A stretch of DNA of 64,000 bases from Desulfobacterales bacterium (GTDB lineage: Bacteria; Desulfobacterota; Desulfobacteria; Desulfobacterales; JAAELO01). Positions 26,330 through 35,470 of this stretch are shown here, one piece after another. The position numbers were made by a program, and so were the translations under genes. The first letter of the stretch is position 1. The number at the start of each line of letters is the position of its first letter. The stretch lies in the NCBI GenBank assembly GCA_024226555.1, contig JAAELO010000820.1, positions 1-64,000 on the forward strand, read 5' to 3'. A model generated the notes under the pieces. That model saw only the letters and a program-made list of their open reading frames with translations, was not told the DNA's origin and did not search any database.

Positions 26330-27634
26330 TTAATAAATATAAGGGTTTTTAACCCTATAATGACCAACCACTTCTGGATAGCTATATCCTAATAAGTTCA
26401 TTTCTTCAATCTCATATCCAATTGTCCACAGATTTATAATTAAGGGTATACCATTTTTATCATTTTTTCCAACGATACCGATATGATCATAAATTGTTCC
26501 ATTATTCACACCGGTATCCATAAGGACGATATCTCCTGGCAGCCAGTCTTTATTCCCATCAAATGGTTTCAAGTTTGAAAGTTTTGTCATTTTTTTATCA
26601 AACCAGACCTTTAGATTTCTTGTTCTTCTGTGGTCAATACTTGTGTTTGGTTTCCTGATCTGAGGATATGCACCTGGTCTTAATAAAATATCCTCATAAA
26701 TTTCTGCCTGAAGATCAATTCCGGCATTTCTAAGAGATCTTATCGCCACATCTGTACAAACCCCGATTTTTTTATCAAAATCACCCATTGGAAATGATAT
26801 TTTTAATATACCAGTTGCTTTGTTTGTATAAGAGCACCCACTCTGAAGCATTTTTTTTGCTCCTTCATATATTTTTGTACCCATATAGTTTTTTGCATTA
26901 ACAGTTTTAAAATGATTTTCATCCCTGTAGATCTCAACTCTGCAATTTTTAGCCGGAACCCTTGAAAAAAGCTCAGTAACATCGTTATCATCCATTCCAA
27001 TACAACCTAATGTCCAGTTTATCCAGGATCCTCCACCATGAATTCTTATTGAACCACCCAAAGCTGTATTTTGAGGTGGGACTTTTCCAGAATTAATATC
27101 TTTTATGATTTTTTGATACTGAACCCTGGTTATAAGACCTTCTTTCAAACCCCTTCTTGCATCTTCACTTTCCGGGTAGGAAATTCTCATGCTGCGGGCG
27201 CCATATTTTGCCTTGGGATCTTTTAACATCTCACAAATATAGAAAAGCCCAAGAGGAGTTGATCCATCACCCTGCTTAATTTTATCTGTTTCAGGACTAA
27301 ATCCAAGGCCAATTGGATAAGATTCAATTATTGAGTTATCCCTGACGAGAAAAAGCTTACGCTCTTTTTTATATACTTTTATCCAAAGGTTTGAAGTTAA
27401 TTTTGATGATACATAACCTTTTAATCCGAATTTTGTTTTAATCTTATTCCATTTCCCGGATTGTGAAATTTTTTGAGCCCAGACTCCTTTTTGTAGTTTT
27501 CCAATAACGGGACTCTTAATATCTGCACTTTTTCTGATATTTAAGTGGGGAACCAAAGAGTAAACTTTTTCTGCCAGTGTATTTTGTGTGATTGCGATTA
27601 TAAGAATAAAGATTGTTATAGTTAATTGCTTCAT
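26330..27634 (-). CDS. Secreted SH3 / L,D-transpeptidase (YkuD) / DUF1287 protein
   Basis: Order of parts: signal peptide (about 1-21), a bacterial SH3 domain (about 24-80), then a YkuD L,D-transpeptidase domain (about 83-235) with the catalytic His199 in SIRIHGGGS and Cys211 in TLGCIGM. A DUF1287 domain (about 255-430) begins near KIGVCTDVAIRSLRNAG and has WLPGDIVLMD and DHIGIV. YkuD enzymes make 3-3 peptidoglycan cross-links or attach proteins. DUF1287 resembles an NlpC/P60-type fold with a Cys and His, so this may be a two-headed cell-wall enzyme. The gene is monocistronic. Confidence 0.88.
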   Translation of the reverse strand: MKQLTITIFILIIAITQNTLAEKVYSLVPHLNIRKSADIKSPVIGKLQKGVWAQKISQSGKWNKIKTKFGLKGYVSSKLTSNLWIKVYKKERKLFLVRDNSIIESYPIGLGFSPETDKIKQGDGSTPLGLFYICEMLKDPKAKYGARSMRISYPESEDARRGLKEGLITRVQYQKIIKDINSGKVPPQNTALGGSIRIHGGGSWINWTLGCIGMDDNDVTELFSRVPAKNCRVEIYRDENHFKTVNAKNYMGTKIYEGAKKMLQSGCSYTNKATGILKISFPMGDFDKKIGVCTDVAIRSLRNAGIDLQAEIYEDILLRPGAYPQIRKPNTSIDHRRTRNLKVWFDKKMTKLSNLKPFDGNKDWLPGDIVLMDTGVNNGTIYDHIGIVGKNDKNGIPLIINLWTIGYEIEEMNLLGYSYPEVVGHYRVKNPYIY

Positions 27635-27772
27635 GAATACTCCTTTGCAATTATGGTTTTTCTTTAAAAATCACATAAATAAAGAGTTTGTATGTCACAA
27701 TCAGATAAAAAAAATGTAAAAAAAATGTAAATACAATTTTAATAGATAGCTAAATATTATATAATTGATTTA

Positions 27773-27860
27773 GCGATCTCTAATATCTGGCTTTTATAAG
27801 AAATACAGGGTTATAAAAAAACAATTGAAGTAGATTCTCACAAAGGTCTGATTTCAGAGC
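27773..27860. repeat. Probable strongly diverged MITE copy
   Basis: GCGATCTCTAATATCTG, followed by TTTTATAAGAAATACAGGG, resembles a decayed left end and inner segment of the family. The right end is not convincing. The rest of the 282-base gap before the ferredoxin-like gene shows only AT-rich sequence and a good AGGAG ribosome binding site. Confidence 0.3.
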
Positions 27861-27916
27861 TATTATAAAATTGTTTGTTCTAAGTTAATAATTAAGATTA
27901 GGATAGGAGATTTTTT

Positions 27917-29197
27917 ATGGCACACCAAACTGCCCGCAACCAATACGATAATCTTTCTAAAAGACTAAATAATCATCCCCAGGGGGCACCTCCATCTGAA
28001 CTGCTGTATAAAATATTAAGTATATTATTTTCTGAAAAAGAAGCTAAACTTGTAGCTAAACTTCCTATTAAGCCCTTTACCGCAGATATTGCCAGTAATA
28101 TCTGGAAACTCAATATAAAAGAATCCAAAAAGATACTGGATGAACTTGCAAGCCGTGCTATCCTTGTGGATATAAAATTAGATAATGATACGGAATATGT
28201 TTTACCACCTCCAATGGCAGGTTTTTTCGAATTTTCATTAATGCGTGTACGAAATGATATTGACCAGAAACTCCTAAGTGAACTCTTCTACCAGTATCTG
28301 AATGTTGAAGAGGATTTTGTTAAGGATCTTTTCACAAAGGGTGAAACCCAGTTAGGACGGATTTTTGTAAATGAAAGTGTTCTGACAAACGAAAATGCTA
28401 TGCATGTACTTTCTTATGAAAAAGCTACTGAGGTGATTGAAACAGCAGAAGCAATTGGAATAAGCATGTGTTATTGCAGGCACAAGATGATGCATTTGGG
28501 TAAAAACTGTGATGCTCCAATGGATATATGTATGACATTTAACACATCGGCTGCCTCACTCGTTAGACATGGCCATGCAAGAAGTGTCTCCAAAAATGAA
28601 TGTATGGATCTTTTGCATAAAGCCTGGGATCATAACCTTGTACAGTTTGGTGAGAATGTACAAAATAATGTTAATTTTATCTGTAACTGCTGTCCATGCT
28701 GTTGTGAAGCAATGCTGGCAGCCCAAAGGTTTTCAACAGAACATGCTGTCCATACAACGTCTTTTATCGTGGAAAGTAAAGTCGATGATTGTAATGGTTG
28801 CGGTAAATGTATAGACGTTTGTCCCATAAAAGCTCTTTCTCTTGTTTCAGCAGAAAATCCTGATAAACCAAAATTGAAGAGAATTGAAATTGATGAATCT
28901 TTGTGTCTTGGGTGTGGAGTATGTCTAAGAAACTGTAAAACGGAATCTTTAACTTTAAAATCAAGGCCTGAAAGGATCTTAACCCCGGTTAACGTTGTAC
29001 ACAGGACAGTTGTTATGGCGATAGAAAGGGGTAATCTTGCTGAGGTGCTGTTTGATAACAAGGCATTATTCAGCCACAGGGTTCTTGCTGCTGTGATAGG
29101 TTCAATTCTGAAATTACCACCAATCAAACAGATAGTTGCACTTAAACAGGTTAAATCAAGATATCTTGAAAAGATAATCACGGCATATATTTATTGA
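27917..29197 (+). CDS. Cysteine-rich 4Fe-4S protein with C-terminal ferredoxin domain
   Basis: The 426 residues begin with a helical, possibly winged-helix-like region (about 1-170) without Cys. A Cys-rich middle follows: CYCRHKM...CDAPMDIC (about 190-210) and CNCCPCCCEAM (about 256-266). Two classical 4Fe-4S motifs come last, CNGCGKCIDVCP and CLGCGVCLRNC (about 293-345). A basic C-terminal tail is membrane-peripheral in character. Such proteins occur in anaerobes as electron carriers of unknown partner. AGGAG precedes the ATG, and the gene is monocistronic. Confidence 0.82.
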   Translation: MAHQTARNQYDNLSKRLNNHPQGAPPSELLYKILSILFSEKEAKLVAKLPIKPFTADIASNIWKLNIKESKKILDELASRAILVDIKLDNDTEYVLPPPMAGFFEFSLMRVRNDIDQKLLSELFYQYLNVEEDFVKDLFTKGETQLGRIFVNESVLTNENAMHVLSYEKATEVIETAEAIGISMCYCRHKMMHLGKNCDAPMDICMTFNTSAASLVRHGHARSVSKNECMDLLHKAWDHNLVQFGENVQNNVNFICNCCPCCCEAMLAAQRFSTEHAVHTTSFIVESKVDDCNGCGKCIDVCPIKALSLVSAENPDKPKLKRIEIDESLCLGCGVCLRNCKTESLTLKSRPERILTPVNVVHRTVVMAIERGNLAEVLFDNKALFSHRVLAAVIGSILKLPPIKQIVALKQVKSRYLEKIITAYIY

Positions 29198-29349
29198 GCA
29201 TAACGTGATATAATTAATAATATCAAGATGATAAAGGTTGATTATAAATTATAAATGTGCTTTTTTATAAGGTCGAACTTGCGGGATTTAATCAATTATT
29301 AAAAGATTCCTTAAATTCTGTTTTAACGAATTAGTAAGAATGAGTGTTT

Positions 29350-31149
29350 ATGTATCGAATTAGTATATTGTTTTTATTATGTGTAACTTTGCTTTCCTGT
29401 TTATCATCAAATCCAAAACCAACCAAAACTGAATTAAAAGAAGCTTCAGAAAAGGGTAGCAATTATCTTTTTGGTAATGGTGTTCGTATAAATTATGAAA
29501 CAGCTGCAAAGTGGTATAAAAAAGCAGTCAAGGGTGGCGATTCAATTTCAGAAACCAATCTGGGATATATGTATACCTCAGGTAAGGGTGTCGAAAAAAA
29601 TATTAAGAAAGCATTTGAATTATATAAAAAAGCAGCCGAAAAGGGTGATAAAGTTGCAATACATAATCTGGGTCTTTTTTATATGTATGGAAGAGAACAT
29701 ATAAAAATTGATTATAAGAAAGCTTTTGAATATTTTCAAAAATCTTCAGGTAAAGGCTACGTAAATTCAACATACCTTGCAGGATTACTTTACTTTTATG
29801 GCTCGGGTGTATCTAAGGATTATGAAAAAGCCTATATCGCTTTTAAAAAGGCCGCTGAAAAAGGTGAGATGCGATCTCTACGCATGATAGGTGTTATTTA
29901 TGAATATGGATATGGAAAAAAGATAAATCTCAAAAAAGCAGTGGATTTCTATAAAAAAGCTGCGGTAAAGGGACATTCAAGAGCTCAATATAATCTTGCT
30001 AACATGTATTACTACGGAACAGGTGTCACTAAGGATTATGAAGAGGCAGTAAAGTGGTACAATGAATCTGCAGAAAGTAACTGGCCTCAGGCTGTTGAGA
30101 TGATGGCTTACTTTTATGAAAGGGGACAACTTATAGACAAAGACTATAAAAAGGCTCTTTTACTTTACGAAAAGGCAGGCATTGAAGGTGAGACGTTTTC
30201 ACAATTCAGACTTGGAAGAATGTACTACCTGGGAAGAGGAGTTAAGGTAAATTATAGAATCGCATTTATTTGGTTTGAAAAAGCTTCAAAGTCTGGAAAT
30301 TCATATGCGCAAAGTTACCTTGCATACATGTATGAAACAGGATTAAGTGTTAAGATGGATTTAAAGAAGGCTAAATACTGGTATAAAAAATCATCTGACA
30401 AAGAAGCCGATTCTGCAAGACGTCTTGGAAGAATATTGTTAGTTGAGAAAGATTATGGAAAAGCTCTTAATTGGTTTAAAAGGGGTGAAGAGAAAGGCGA
30501 TTTATCTTCATCCACATGGATTGGCAGGATTTTTTATGAAGGACTGGGTGTTGAAAAAAGTTATAGGAAAGCAGCTACTTATTTTGAGAAAGCAGGTAAA
30601 AAAGGTGAACCTGTAGCTTTGTTTTTATTAGGTGTTATGTATGGTGAAGGCCAACATTTTACAAAAGATCATAGAAAAGCTAACGAATATTATGAAATAG
30701 CAGCAGAAAAGGGAGATTTGGATTCAATGTTCAATCTTGGTCTCAATTACTTAAATGGAACAGGCACTGATACTGATATTAAAAAAGGCATGACCTATCT
30801 GAAAAAGGCTGCTGCTAAAGGATATCATAGTGCAATATATCAGTTGGGACTTATATATTTTATTGGTAAAAAAGTCGAACAAGACTATGAAAAAGCTGCT
30901 GTATATTTTGAAAATTCAGCAATCAAAGGAAACTCTGGAGGCCAATATTATATTGGTCTGATGTATAGTTATGGTTATGGAAAACAAAAAAGTAATATAT
31001 ATGCTTATGCATGGTTTAATATTGCAGCTGCAAATTTAATTGAAGCTGCATACCAAAGAAGAAATGAAAGTGCTAAAGCACTTACTATAGACGAACTTCT
31101 TAAAGCTCAAAAACTTACACAGTATTTAATAAAGAAATATAATTTATAA
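29350..31149 (+). CDS. Sel1-repeat lipoprotein
   Basis: The protein has a lipoprotein signal ending at Cys17 (LLSC) and then about fifteen Sel1-type TPR-like repeats of about 36 residues, with the recurring pattern A...Y..G.GV..DY.KA..W..KAA..G. Repeats of this kind form solenoids that bind partner proteins. ATG 29350 is preferred to GTG 29344. A nine-base gap links it to a second Sel1 lipoprotein and then to a PilZ protein, so the three form an operon. The single degenerate repeat around residue 355 lacks the GV..D segment. Confidence 0.92.
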   Translation: MYRISILFLLCVTLLSCLSSNPKPTKTELKEASEKGSNYLFGNGVRINYETAAKWYKKAVKGGDSISETNLGYMYTSGKGVEKNIKKAFELYKKAAEKGDKVAIHNLGLFYMYGREHIKIDYKKAFEYFQKSSGKGYVNSTYLAGLLYFYGSGVSKDYEKAYIAFKKAAEKGEMRSLRMIGVIYEYGYGKKINLKKAVDFYKKAAVKGHSRAQYNLANMYYYGTGVTKDYEEAVKWYNESAESNWPQAVEMMAYFYERGQLIDKDYKKALLLYEKAGIEGETFSQFRLGRMYYLGRGVKVNYRIAFIWFEKASKSGNSYAQSYLAYMYETGLSVKMDLKKAKYWYKKSSDKEADSARRLGRILLVEKDYGKALNWFKRGEEKGDLSSSTWIGRIFYEGLGVEKSYRKAATYFEKAGKKGEPVALFLLGVMYGEGQHFTKDHRKANEYYEIAAEKGDLDSMFNLGLNYLNGTGTDTDIKKGMTYLKKAAAKGYHSAIYQLGLIYFIGKKVEQDYEKAAVYFENSAIKGNSGGQYYIGLMYSYGYGKQKSNIYAYAWFNIAAANLIEAAYQRRNESAKALTIDELLKAQKLTQYLIKKYNL

Positions 31150-31157
31150 GGAACCCT

Positions 31158-32693
31158 ATGAGAAAAATATTTGTTTTAATAATACTATTACTACTTACAA
31201 CCTCCTGTGCCTCAAAGTATGATACTTTAATGAGTAGTTTTAAAAAGGGTGAATTTAAAAGGGTTTTTAAGGAGTGCTCCGGTGATAATGACCCTGAATG
31301 TAAATTTCTTTTAGGAACTTTATACTACAATGGGTTAGGTGTCAAAAAAGACATTAAAAGGGGCGTTAATCTCATAAAGGAATCAGTTGAAAAGGGATTT
31401 GCTCCTGCTGAAATAGATCTTGCTTCTCTTTATATGAATGGTAATGGAGTTCCCCAGGATTACGAGAAGGCTATAGAACTTTATAGAAGTGCAATGGATA
31501 AAGGTGAAGCTCTTGCTTTTCATAATATGGGCTATTTGTATGCAAATGGTCTTGGAGTTCAGATTGATTACAAAAAAAGTTTACAGCTAATTGAACAGAG
31601 TTTTGCAAAAGGATATAATGATGCAACCTGGATGTTAGGAATTATACATCTTCGTCCAAAATCTACAATCAGAGATGTGGGTATTGGCATAAATTGGCTT
31701 GAAAAAGGTGCCAAACTTAATGTTATAAAAAGTATTTTACTACTCGCAGAAATATATGAAAAGGGAGAAATCGTTCCAATGGATTTAACCAAATCCCTTT
31801 ACTATTATGAAAGAGCAGCAACTTTCGGTAACATAAAGGGGCAACATAAAGCTGGGTATGCATATTACAGTGGCTTAGGTACTCCTGTAAATTTAAAAAA
31901 AGCCTTTTCTCTGATTGAAAAATCTGCAAGCAATGGTTTTGTGAGATCTATTATTCTTTTAGGGAACATATACAGAATTGATAAAAGGTTTAAAGATTAT
32001 ACAAAAGCTTTTTATTGGTATAAGAAAGCCTTAAAAGGAAGTAATCCATATGCTCAAAGACAATTAGGTATTTTATATGTGAGTGGGAATGGTGTTAAAA
32101 GAGATCCCAAAAAAGGTTTTGACCTGATATATAAATCCGCAAACCAGAATGATCTTGATTCTGCGTACTTATTAGGAGTTCTTTATGAGAAAGGGATTGG
32201 AGTAAAAAAGAGTTTTGAAACAGCTTCAAAGGTGTTTGATATAGCAGCTTCAAAAGGACATACAGGGTCACAAGCCAAATTGGCTGAATATTATTTAAAG
32301 GGCACTCATTTTAAAAAGGACACTGAAAAGGGAGTCCAGTGGTTAACTAAAGCTGCAAAATATGATAGATATAATCAATATAGACTTGGATTATTATATT
32401 TTGATCAAAAACAGATAGCAAAAGCAAAATTCTGGCTTGAAAAGGCTGCAAAGCAAAATGAATTTAATTCTCAGGCCTTTATTGCTCTTATGTACTTTGA
32501 AGGTGTTCATTATAAAAAAAATCTGATTGATGCTTATGCCTGGATAAACATCTCGCTTGCTAATTTACCAGGTAACAAAAACAATACAAAAATAAGGAAC
32601 AATATAGAAAATAAAATGGATATGAATCAAATAAAAAATGCTCAAAAGAGAACAAGAGAGTTAATTAAAAAATATAATCTTTTAAAGAAATAG
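31158..32693 (+). CDS. Sel1-repeat lipoprotein, paralogue of the upstream gene
   Basis: The lipobox ends at Cys17 (LTTSC). About twelve Sel1 repeats follow (for example YYNGLGVKKDIKRGVNLI and YMNGNGVPQDYEKAIELY). Both paralogues end alike, with an AYAW-NI-LAN segment and a C-terminal LIKKYNL motif, which supports local duplication. AAGGAA lies just before the ATG. It is followed after four bases by the PilZ gene. Confidence 0.92.
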   Translation: MRKIFVLIILLLLTTSCASKYDTLMSSFKKGEFKRVFKECSGDNDPECKFLLGTLYYNGLGVKKDIKRGVNLIKESVEKGFAPAEIDLASLYMNGNGVPQDYEKAIELYRSAMDKGEALAFHNMGYLYANGLGVQIDYKKSLQLIEQSFAKGYNDATWMLGIIHLRPKSTIRDVGIGINWLEKGAKLNVIKSILLLAEIYEKGEIVPMDLTKSLYYYERAATFGNIKGQHKAGYAYYSGLGTPVNLKKAFSLIEKSASNGFVRSIILLGNIYRIDKRFKDYTKAFYWYKKALKGSNPYAQRQLGILYVSGNGVKRDPKKGFDLIYKSANQNDLDSAYLLGVLYEKGIGVKKSFETASKVFDIAASKGHTGSQAKLAEYYLKGTHFKKDTEKGVQWLTKAAKYDRYNQYRLGLLYFDQKQIAKAKFWLEKAAKQNEFNSQAFIALMYFEGVHYKKNLIDAYAWINISLANLPGNKNNTKIRNNIENKMDMNQIKNAQKRTRELIKKYNLLKK

Positions 32694-32697
32694 ATAG

Positions 32698-33555
32698 ATG
32701 GAACAAAAGAAAGGGTTTAAATACTTCATACAAAAGCATATCAAAAGAACTATGCCGGATTATTTCCCTTCAAAGGGTAACTGGATAACCCTTGAATTAA
32801 AAGATGCTAACAACACAACCATAGTTATTCCAGCACTCTTGATTGGAGTAAAAAAGCGAAAATTAAGAATTAAAACAAGAATTCCTGTTCCGGATAATTT
32901 ACGAAAAGATGGTTTTTTATACTGTTCATTTGAAGTTGCTGAGATTGAAAAAGATCTGTTTCAGGATGTTGAATCTATTAGACATACAACTCATTTTGAA
33001 TTTATCAGAATGGGAAGCAAAAATAATGAAGCCGATATTAAGCTTACAGATGGGATATTTACGCGTGTAGAGAGAAGGGAATTTCAACGGCTGAATTGTA
33101 AAAAACACTATAATATCACTGTTAATCCAGTTCCTGTTGAAGAGATAAATGAAAACAATGTTAAATATAACAGATATATGAAACGTTTTTTTGAAAAATT
33201 TGTATTGAAAGATCTTTGCCCGGGTGGACTTAGTGGATTAGCTCAAACAAAATATGCAAGTCAGCTCAAAGCAGGGCATAAAATTAAGGTTAAACTTTGT
33301 TTTGGTAAAAGAAATGATTATCAGTACACTGATCAATTATTTGCATCGGAGACGGCGCCTATAGTGATTACAGCTGCTCTTGTTTTACTCGATAGAGTAG
33401 ATAGAAAAAATATGGAGACTTCTATCAGGTTTCAAAGTGTCCATGATGTTAAGAGTAGGTATTTAATTATTAATGAATCCTTCAAAATGAGGCAATCCGA
33501 TGCATCGCTCGCCACTTCCTGTGTTAACGAAAACAGGAATGAAAAAATTCTCTAA
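32698..33555 (+). CDS. PilZ-domain protein (c-di-GMP receptor candidate)
   Basis: The 285 residues have an N-terminal YcgR-like beta domain (about 20-115) and a PilZ domain from about 120. The c-di-GMP-binding RxxxR pattern appears in VERREFQRLNC. The second motif, normally D/N-x-S-x-x-G, reads DLCPGG with Cys for Ser, so binding should be tested. It is co-transcribed with two outer Sel1 lipoproteins, suggesting that c-di-GMP controls an envelope complex. Its last codons run into a relic repeat. Confidence 0.85.
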   Translation: MEQKKGFKYFIQKHIKRTMPDYFPSKGNWITLELKDANNTTIVIPALLIGVKKRKLRIKTRIPVPDNLRKDGFLYCSFEVAEIEKDLFQDVESIRHTTHFEFIRMGSKNNEADIKLTDGIFTRVERREFQRLNCKKHYNITVNPVPVEEINENNVKYNRYMKRFFEKFVLKDLCPGGLSGLAQTKYASQLKAGHKIKVKLCFGKRNDYQYTDQLFASETAPIVITAALVLLDRVDRKNMETSIRFQSVHDVKSRYLIINESFKMRQSDASLATSCVNENRNEKIL

Positions 33556-33562
33556 TTAGAGG
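33547..33562. repeat. Collapsed MITE relic at the PilZ stop codon
   Basis: ATTCTCTAATTAGAGGTCC is a near-perfect palindrome that looks like a left end (..CTCTAAT) joined to a right end (ATTAGAGGT.C) with the interior removed. The TAA stop codon of the PilZ gene lies inside it. Confidence 0.4.
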
Positions 33563-33574
33563 TCCTGTCAATTT

Positions 33575-34180
33575 TTAATCCATCCTCATTTTATTCAGAA
33601 CTTCAGTCAATTCTTCAGTTGAATAGCTTTTAACTTCGCCTATCTTTACAATAATTTTGGTAAAAGGCATGGGAAACCTTCCTTTGTTCCATGATTTCTC
33701 TAATCTTTTGTATTTTAGAGGATAAGCATGGATTGGATATATTGGAAGTTTTGATTTCTTACTTAATAAACTCATTCCACCCTTTGCTTCATGAATTGGT
33801 CCTCTTGGGCCGTCAACAGCCATTGCAAAGGCACTGCCTCTCAGAATCTTTTTAAAAGCAGATAGAAAACCAGAATGCCCTCTTTTCTTTGTGGAACCCC
33901 TTACTGTATCGTATCCAAAACGCCTTAGAACTTTATTCATAATTGTCCCATCCCTTGAATGTGAGACAAGAATTGTTACTTTTTTTCCACCAAAATATGG
34001 TAATAGTGCAAGCTCATCCTGATGCCAGAAGGCAAAAAGCATCCCATCGCCCTTCTCCCTCTTTTTCCTGTTCAAATTTTCTAAAATACTTTCTGGAACT
34101 TCTATTTTATATCTGAATGTTAGAGAGTATAGCCTGTATAGAATTGCAGCTATCTCTCCCTTTATTTTCTCTCTGTTCAT
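33575..34180 (-). CDS. DUF374 lysophospholipid/lipid A-type acyltransferase
   Basis: The 201 residues show the DUF374 acyltransferase pattern: FAFWHQDELALLPYF (an H-x4 catalytic motif, WHQDEL), VSHSRDGTIM, RGSTKKRG and MAVDGPRGPIHEAKGG. The family is related to LpxL/LpxM late acyltransferases of lipid A synthesis and acts at the inner membrane. The gene stands alone, with an inverted repeat directly upstream of its start. Confidence 0.9.
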   Translation of the reverse strand: MNREKIKGEIAAILYRLYSLTFRYKIEVPESILENLNRKKREKGDGMLFAFWHQDELALLPYFGGKKVTILVSHSRDGTIMNKVLRRFGYDTVRGSTKKRGHSGFLSAFKKILRGSAFAMAVDGPRGPIHEAKGGMSLLSKKSKLPIYPIHAYPLKYKRLEKSWNKGRFPMPFTKIIVKIGEVKSYSTEELTEVLNKMRMD

Positions 34181-34188
34181 ATCTCAAA

Positions 34189-34208
34189 TAAAGAAGCTTG
34201 CTTCTTTA
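34189..34208. promoter_or_regulatory. Inverted repeat upstream of the DUF374 gene
   Basis: TAAAGAAGC and GCTTCTTTA are perfect 9-bp arms around TT, starting nine bases upstream of the DUF374 start codon. Position suggests an operator or a 5'-leader hairpin that could affect initiation. A recognised family of site is not apparent. Confidence 0.35.
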
Positions 34209-34337
34209 TGTCCCTTCTATTTTATTATTGCCAACGTCTTGAATAAAAATTTGATGCTTCTTGTTGTGTCAAAATAAATACATATTATATAATGAATATT
34301 ATTCAGTATTAATTTAAAAACTAAAATTTGGCAAGTA

Positions 34338-34440
34338 GGGAATCGCTAATAAATAGAAATTTTAGATGAAATACAGATAATAAAAGCTTTCTGTTTTATA
34401 AAATCTCTGCATGACAAAAAAATAACGAAACATAATACAA
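34338..34440 (+). repeat. MITE-like repeat, right end lost
   Basis: The left end is GGGAATCGCTAATAAATAG, followed by AAATTTTAGATGAAATACAG and the ATAAAAGCTTTCTGTTTTATAA module, then AAAATAACGAAAC. No right terminal repeat is visible; the end is approximate. It fills the middle of the gap 34181-34536, which holds no gene that I can see. Confidence 0.65.
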
Positions 34441-34536
34441 AAAAAATCAAATAGAATTGTATAAACAAAAAAGTATATAGTAAAAAGCACTCTTTGGAGA
34501 TTTAAAATTTGTTATTTCTAAATTAGTAACAACTTT

Positions 34537-35178
34537 TTAATATCCAAGATTATCATTAATTATCATTACAGAGATATCTGTTAACATAGGTTTTCTATGT
34601 AGAATTGTTGTAATGTTACAAATTCTTGTTGGAGAGTTACAATCTGCACAAATTCCTGTTTCTGAACATGGGTTTTCCATACCCAGACTTTTTGACCTCA
34701 TAGGAGCTGCAACTTCACGTATTCTTTTTATTGCAGATTCCATATCTTTTTCAATTTTGTTTGTTCCAGCAACAATTATAACCTTTGAAGGTCCAAAACA
34801 GGTTGCATTAACTCTGTTTCCAACACCATCAACATTTATGATTTCTCCTGTTTGAGAGATTGCATTTGCACTTGAAAAAAAACAGTCACATGTTCCTTGT
34901 AATTTTCTATATTCCATTTTTGTTTCAAGAGAAAGGTCTTCTTTGTTGTGATCATACACAGTTTTACCCTTTTCTTCGAGAGCTTCAGGAAGCCCTATAC
35001 CTCTTGTTGTGTCAGATCCACCAAAACCAAAGGTATTATAATCTTTAACCATATCCATAATTTTTGATTTGGCATCTTCAATTGTGTCAAAAAAATGAGC
35101 ATCAAATCTGTGTTTGTTTAAGTTATCAACACACTTTTTTCCTGTTTTCTCAAGTAGCCACTTCTTAAATGGGTTCAT
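34537..35178 (-). CDS. LUD-domain protein (LutC/YkgG-like)
   Basis: The 213 residues belong to the LUD fold family: FGFGGSDTTRGIGLPEAL, ISQTGEIINVDGVGNRVNAT and VIIVAGTNKI match. A Cys cluster near the C-terminus (NPCSETGICADCNSPTRIC) is typical of the stand-alone anaerobe branch and may bind a metal or Fe-S cluster. Related LutC proteins take part in lactate oxidation, but no LutA/LutB partner is nearby, so the role is open. Confidence 0.85.
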   Translation of the reverse strand: MNPFKKWLLEKTGKKCVDNLNKHRFDAHFFDTIEDAKSKIMDMVKDYNTFGFGGSDTTRGIGLPEALEEKGKTVYDHNKEDLSLETKMEYRKLQGTCDCFFSSANAISQTGEIINVDGVGNRVNATCFGPSKVIIVAGTNKIEKDMESAIKRIREVAAPMRSKSLGMENPCSETGICADCNSPTRICNITTILHRKPMLTDISVMIINDNLGY

Positions 35179-35269
35179 ATATATCCTCTGATAATTATAA
35201 TTTGTTTTGACTCATGAGTATTCAATATAAATAAAAAAATCATATTGTTGCAAACATTTTTTAAATTAA

Positions 35270-35395
35270 GGGAACCTCTAACAATTAGAATTTTTATTGA
35301 AATTCAGATTATAAAAGCTTTTAGTTTAATAAAATCTCTGTGTAAGAAAAAATAACGAGCTGATTCGTTTATAAAAAGCTTTATAAAACCCAATA
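35270..35395 (+). repeat. MITE-like repeat, right end lost
   Basis: The left end GGGAACCTCTAACAATTAG is followed by the ATAAAAGCTTTTAGTTTAATAAA module and AATAACGAGCTGATTCGTT palindrome. No terminal right repeat is found before the regulatory region of the response regulator; the end is approximate. The left flank is TTAA. Confidence 0.7.
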
Positions 35396-35470
35396 CTTGA
35401 CTATTTAGCATGATTACATATATTCATGATGTTATGATTTTTTAATAAGCTTTTGTTTGAGACTTTATTG

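Noticed and set aside
28630-29181. Minus-strand reading frame of about 183 codons
   Set aside because: It is antisense to the Cys-rich ferredoxin-like gene and is a by-product of its codon use.
31147-31160. AAGGAACCCTATG before the second Sel1 gene as a MITE end
   Set aside because: It is a normal Shine-Dalgarno sequence with accidental similarity to GGAACC; no further family sequence adjoins.
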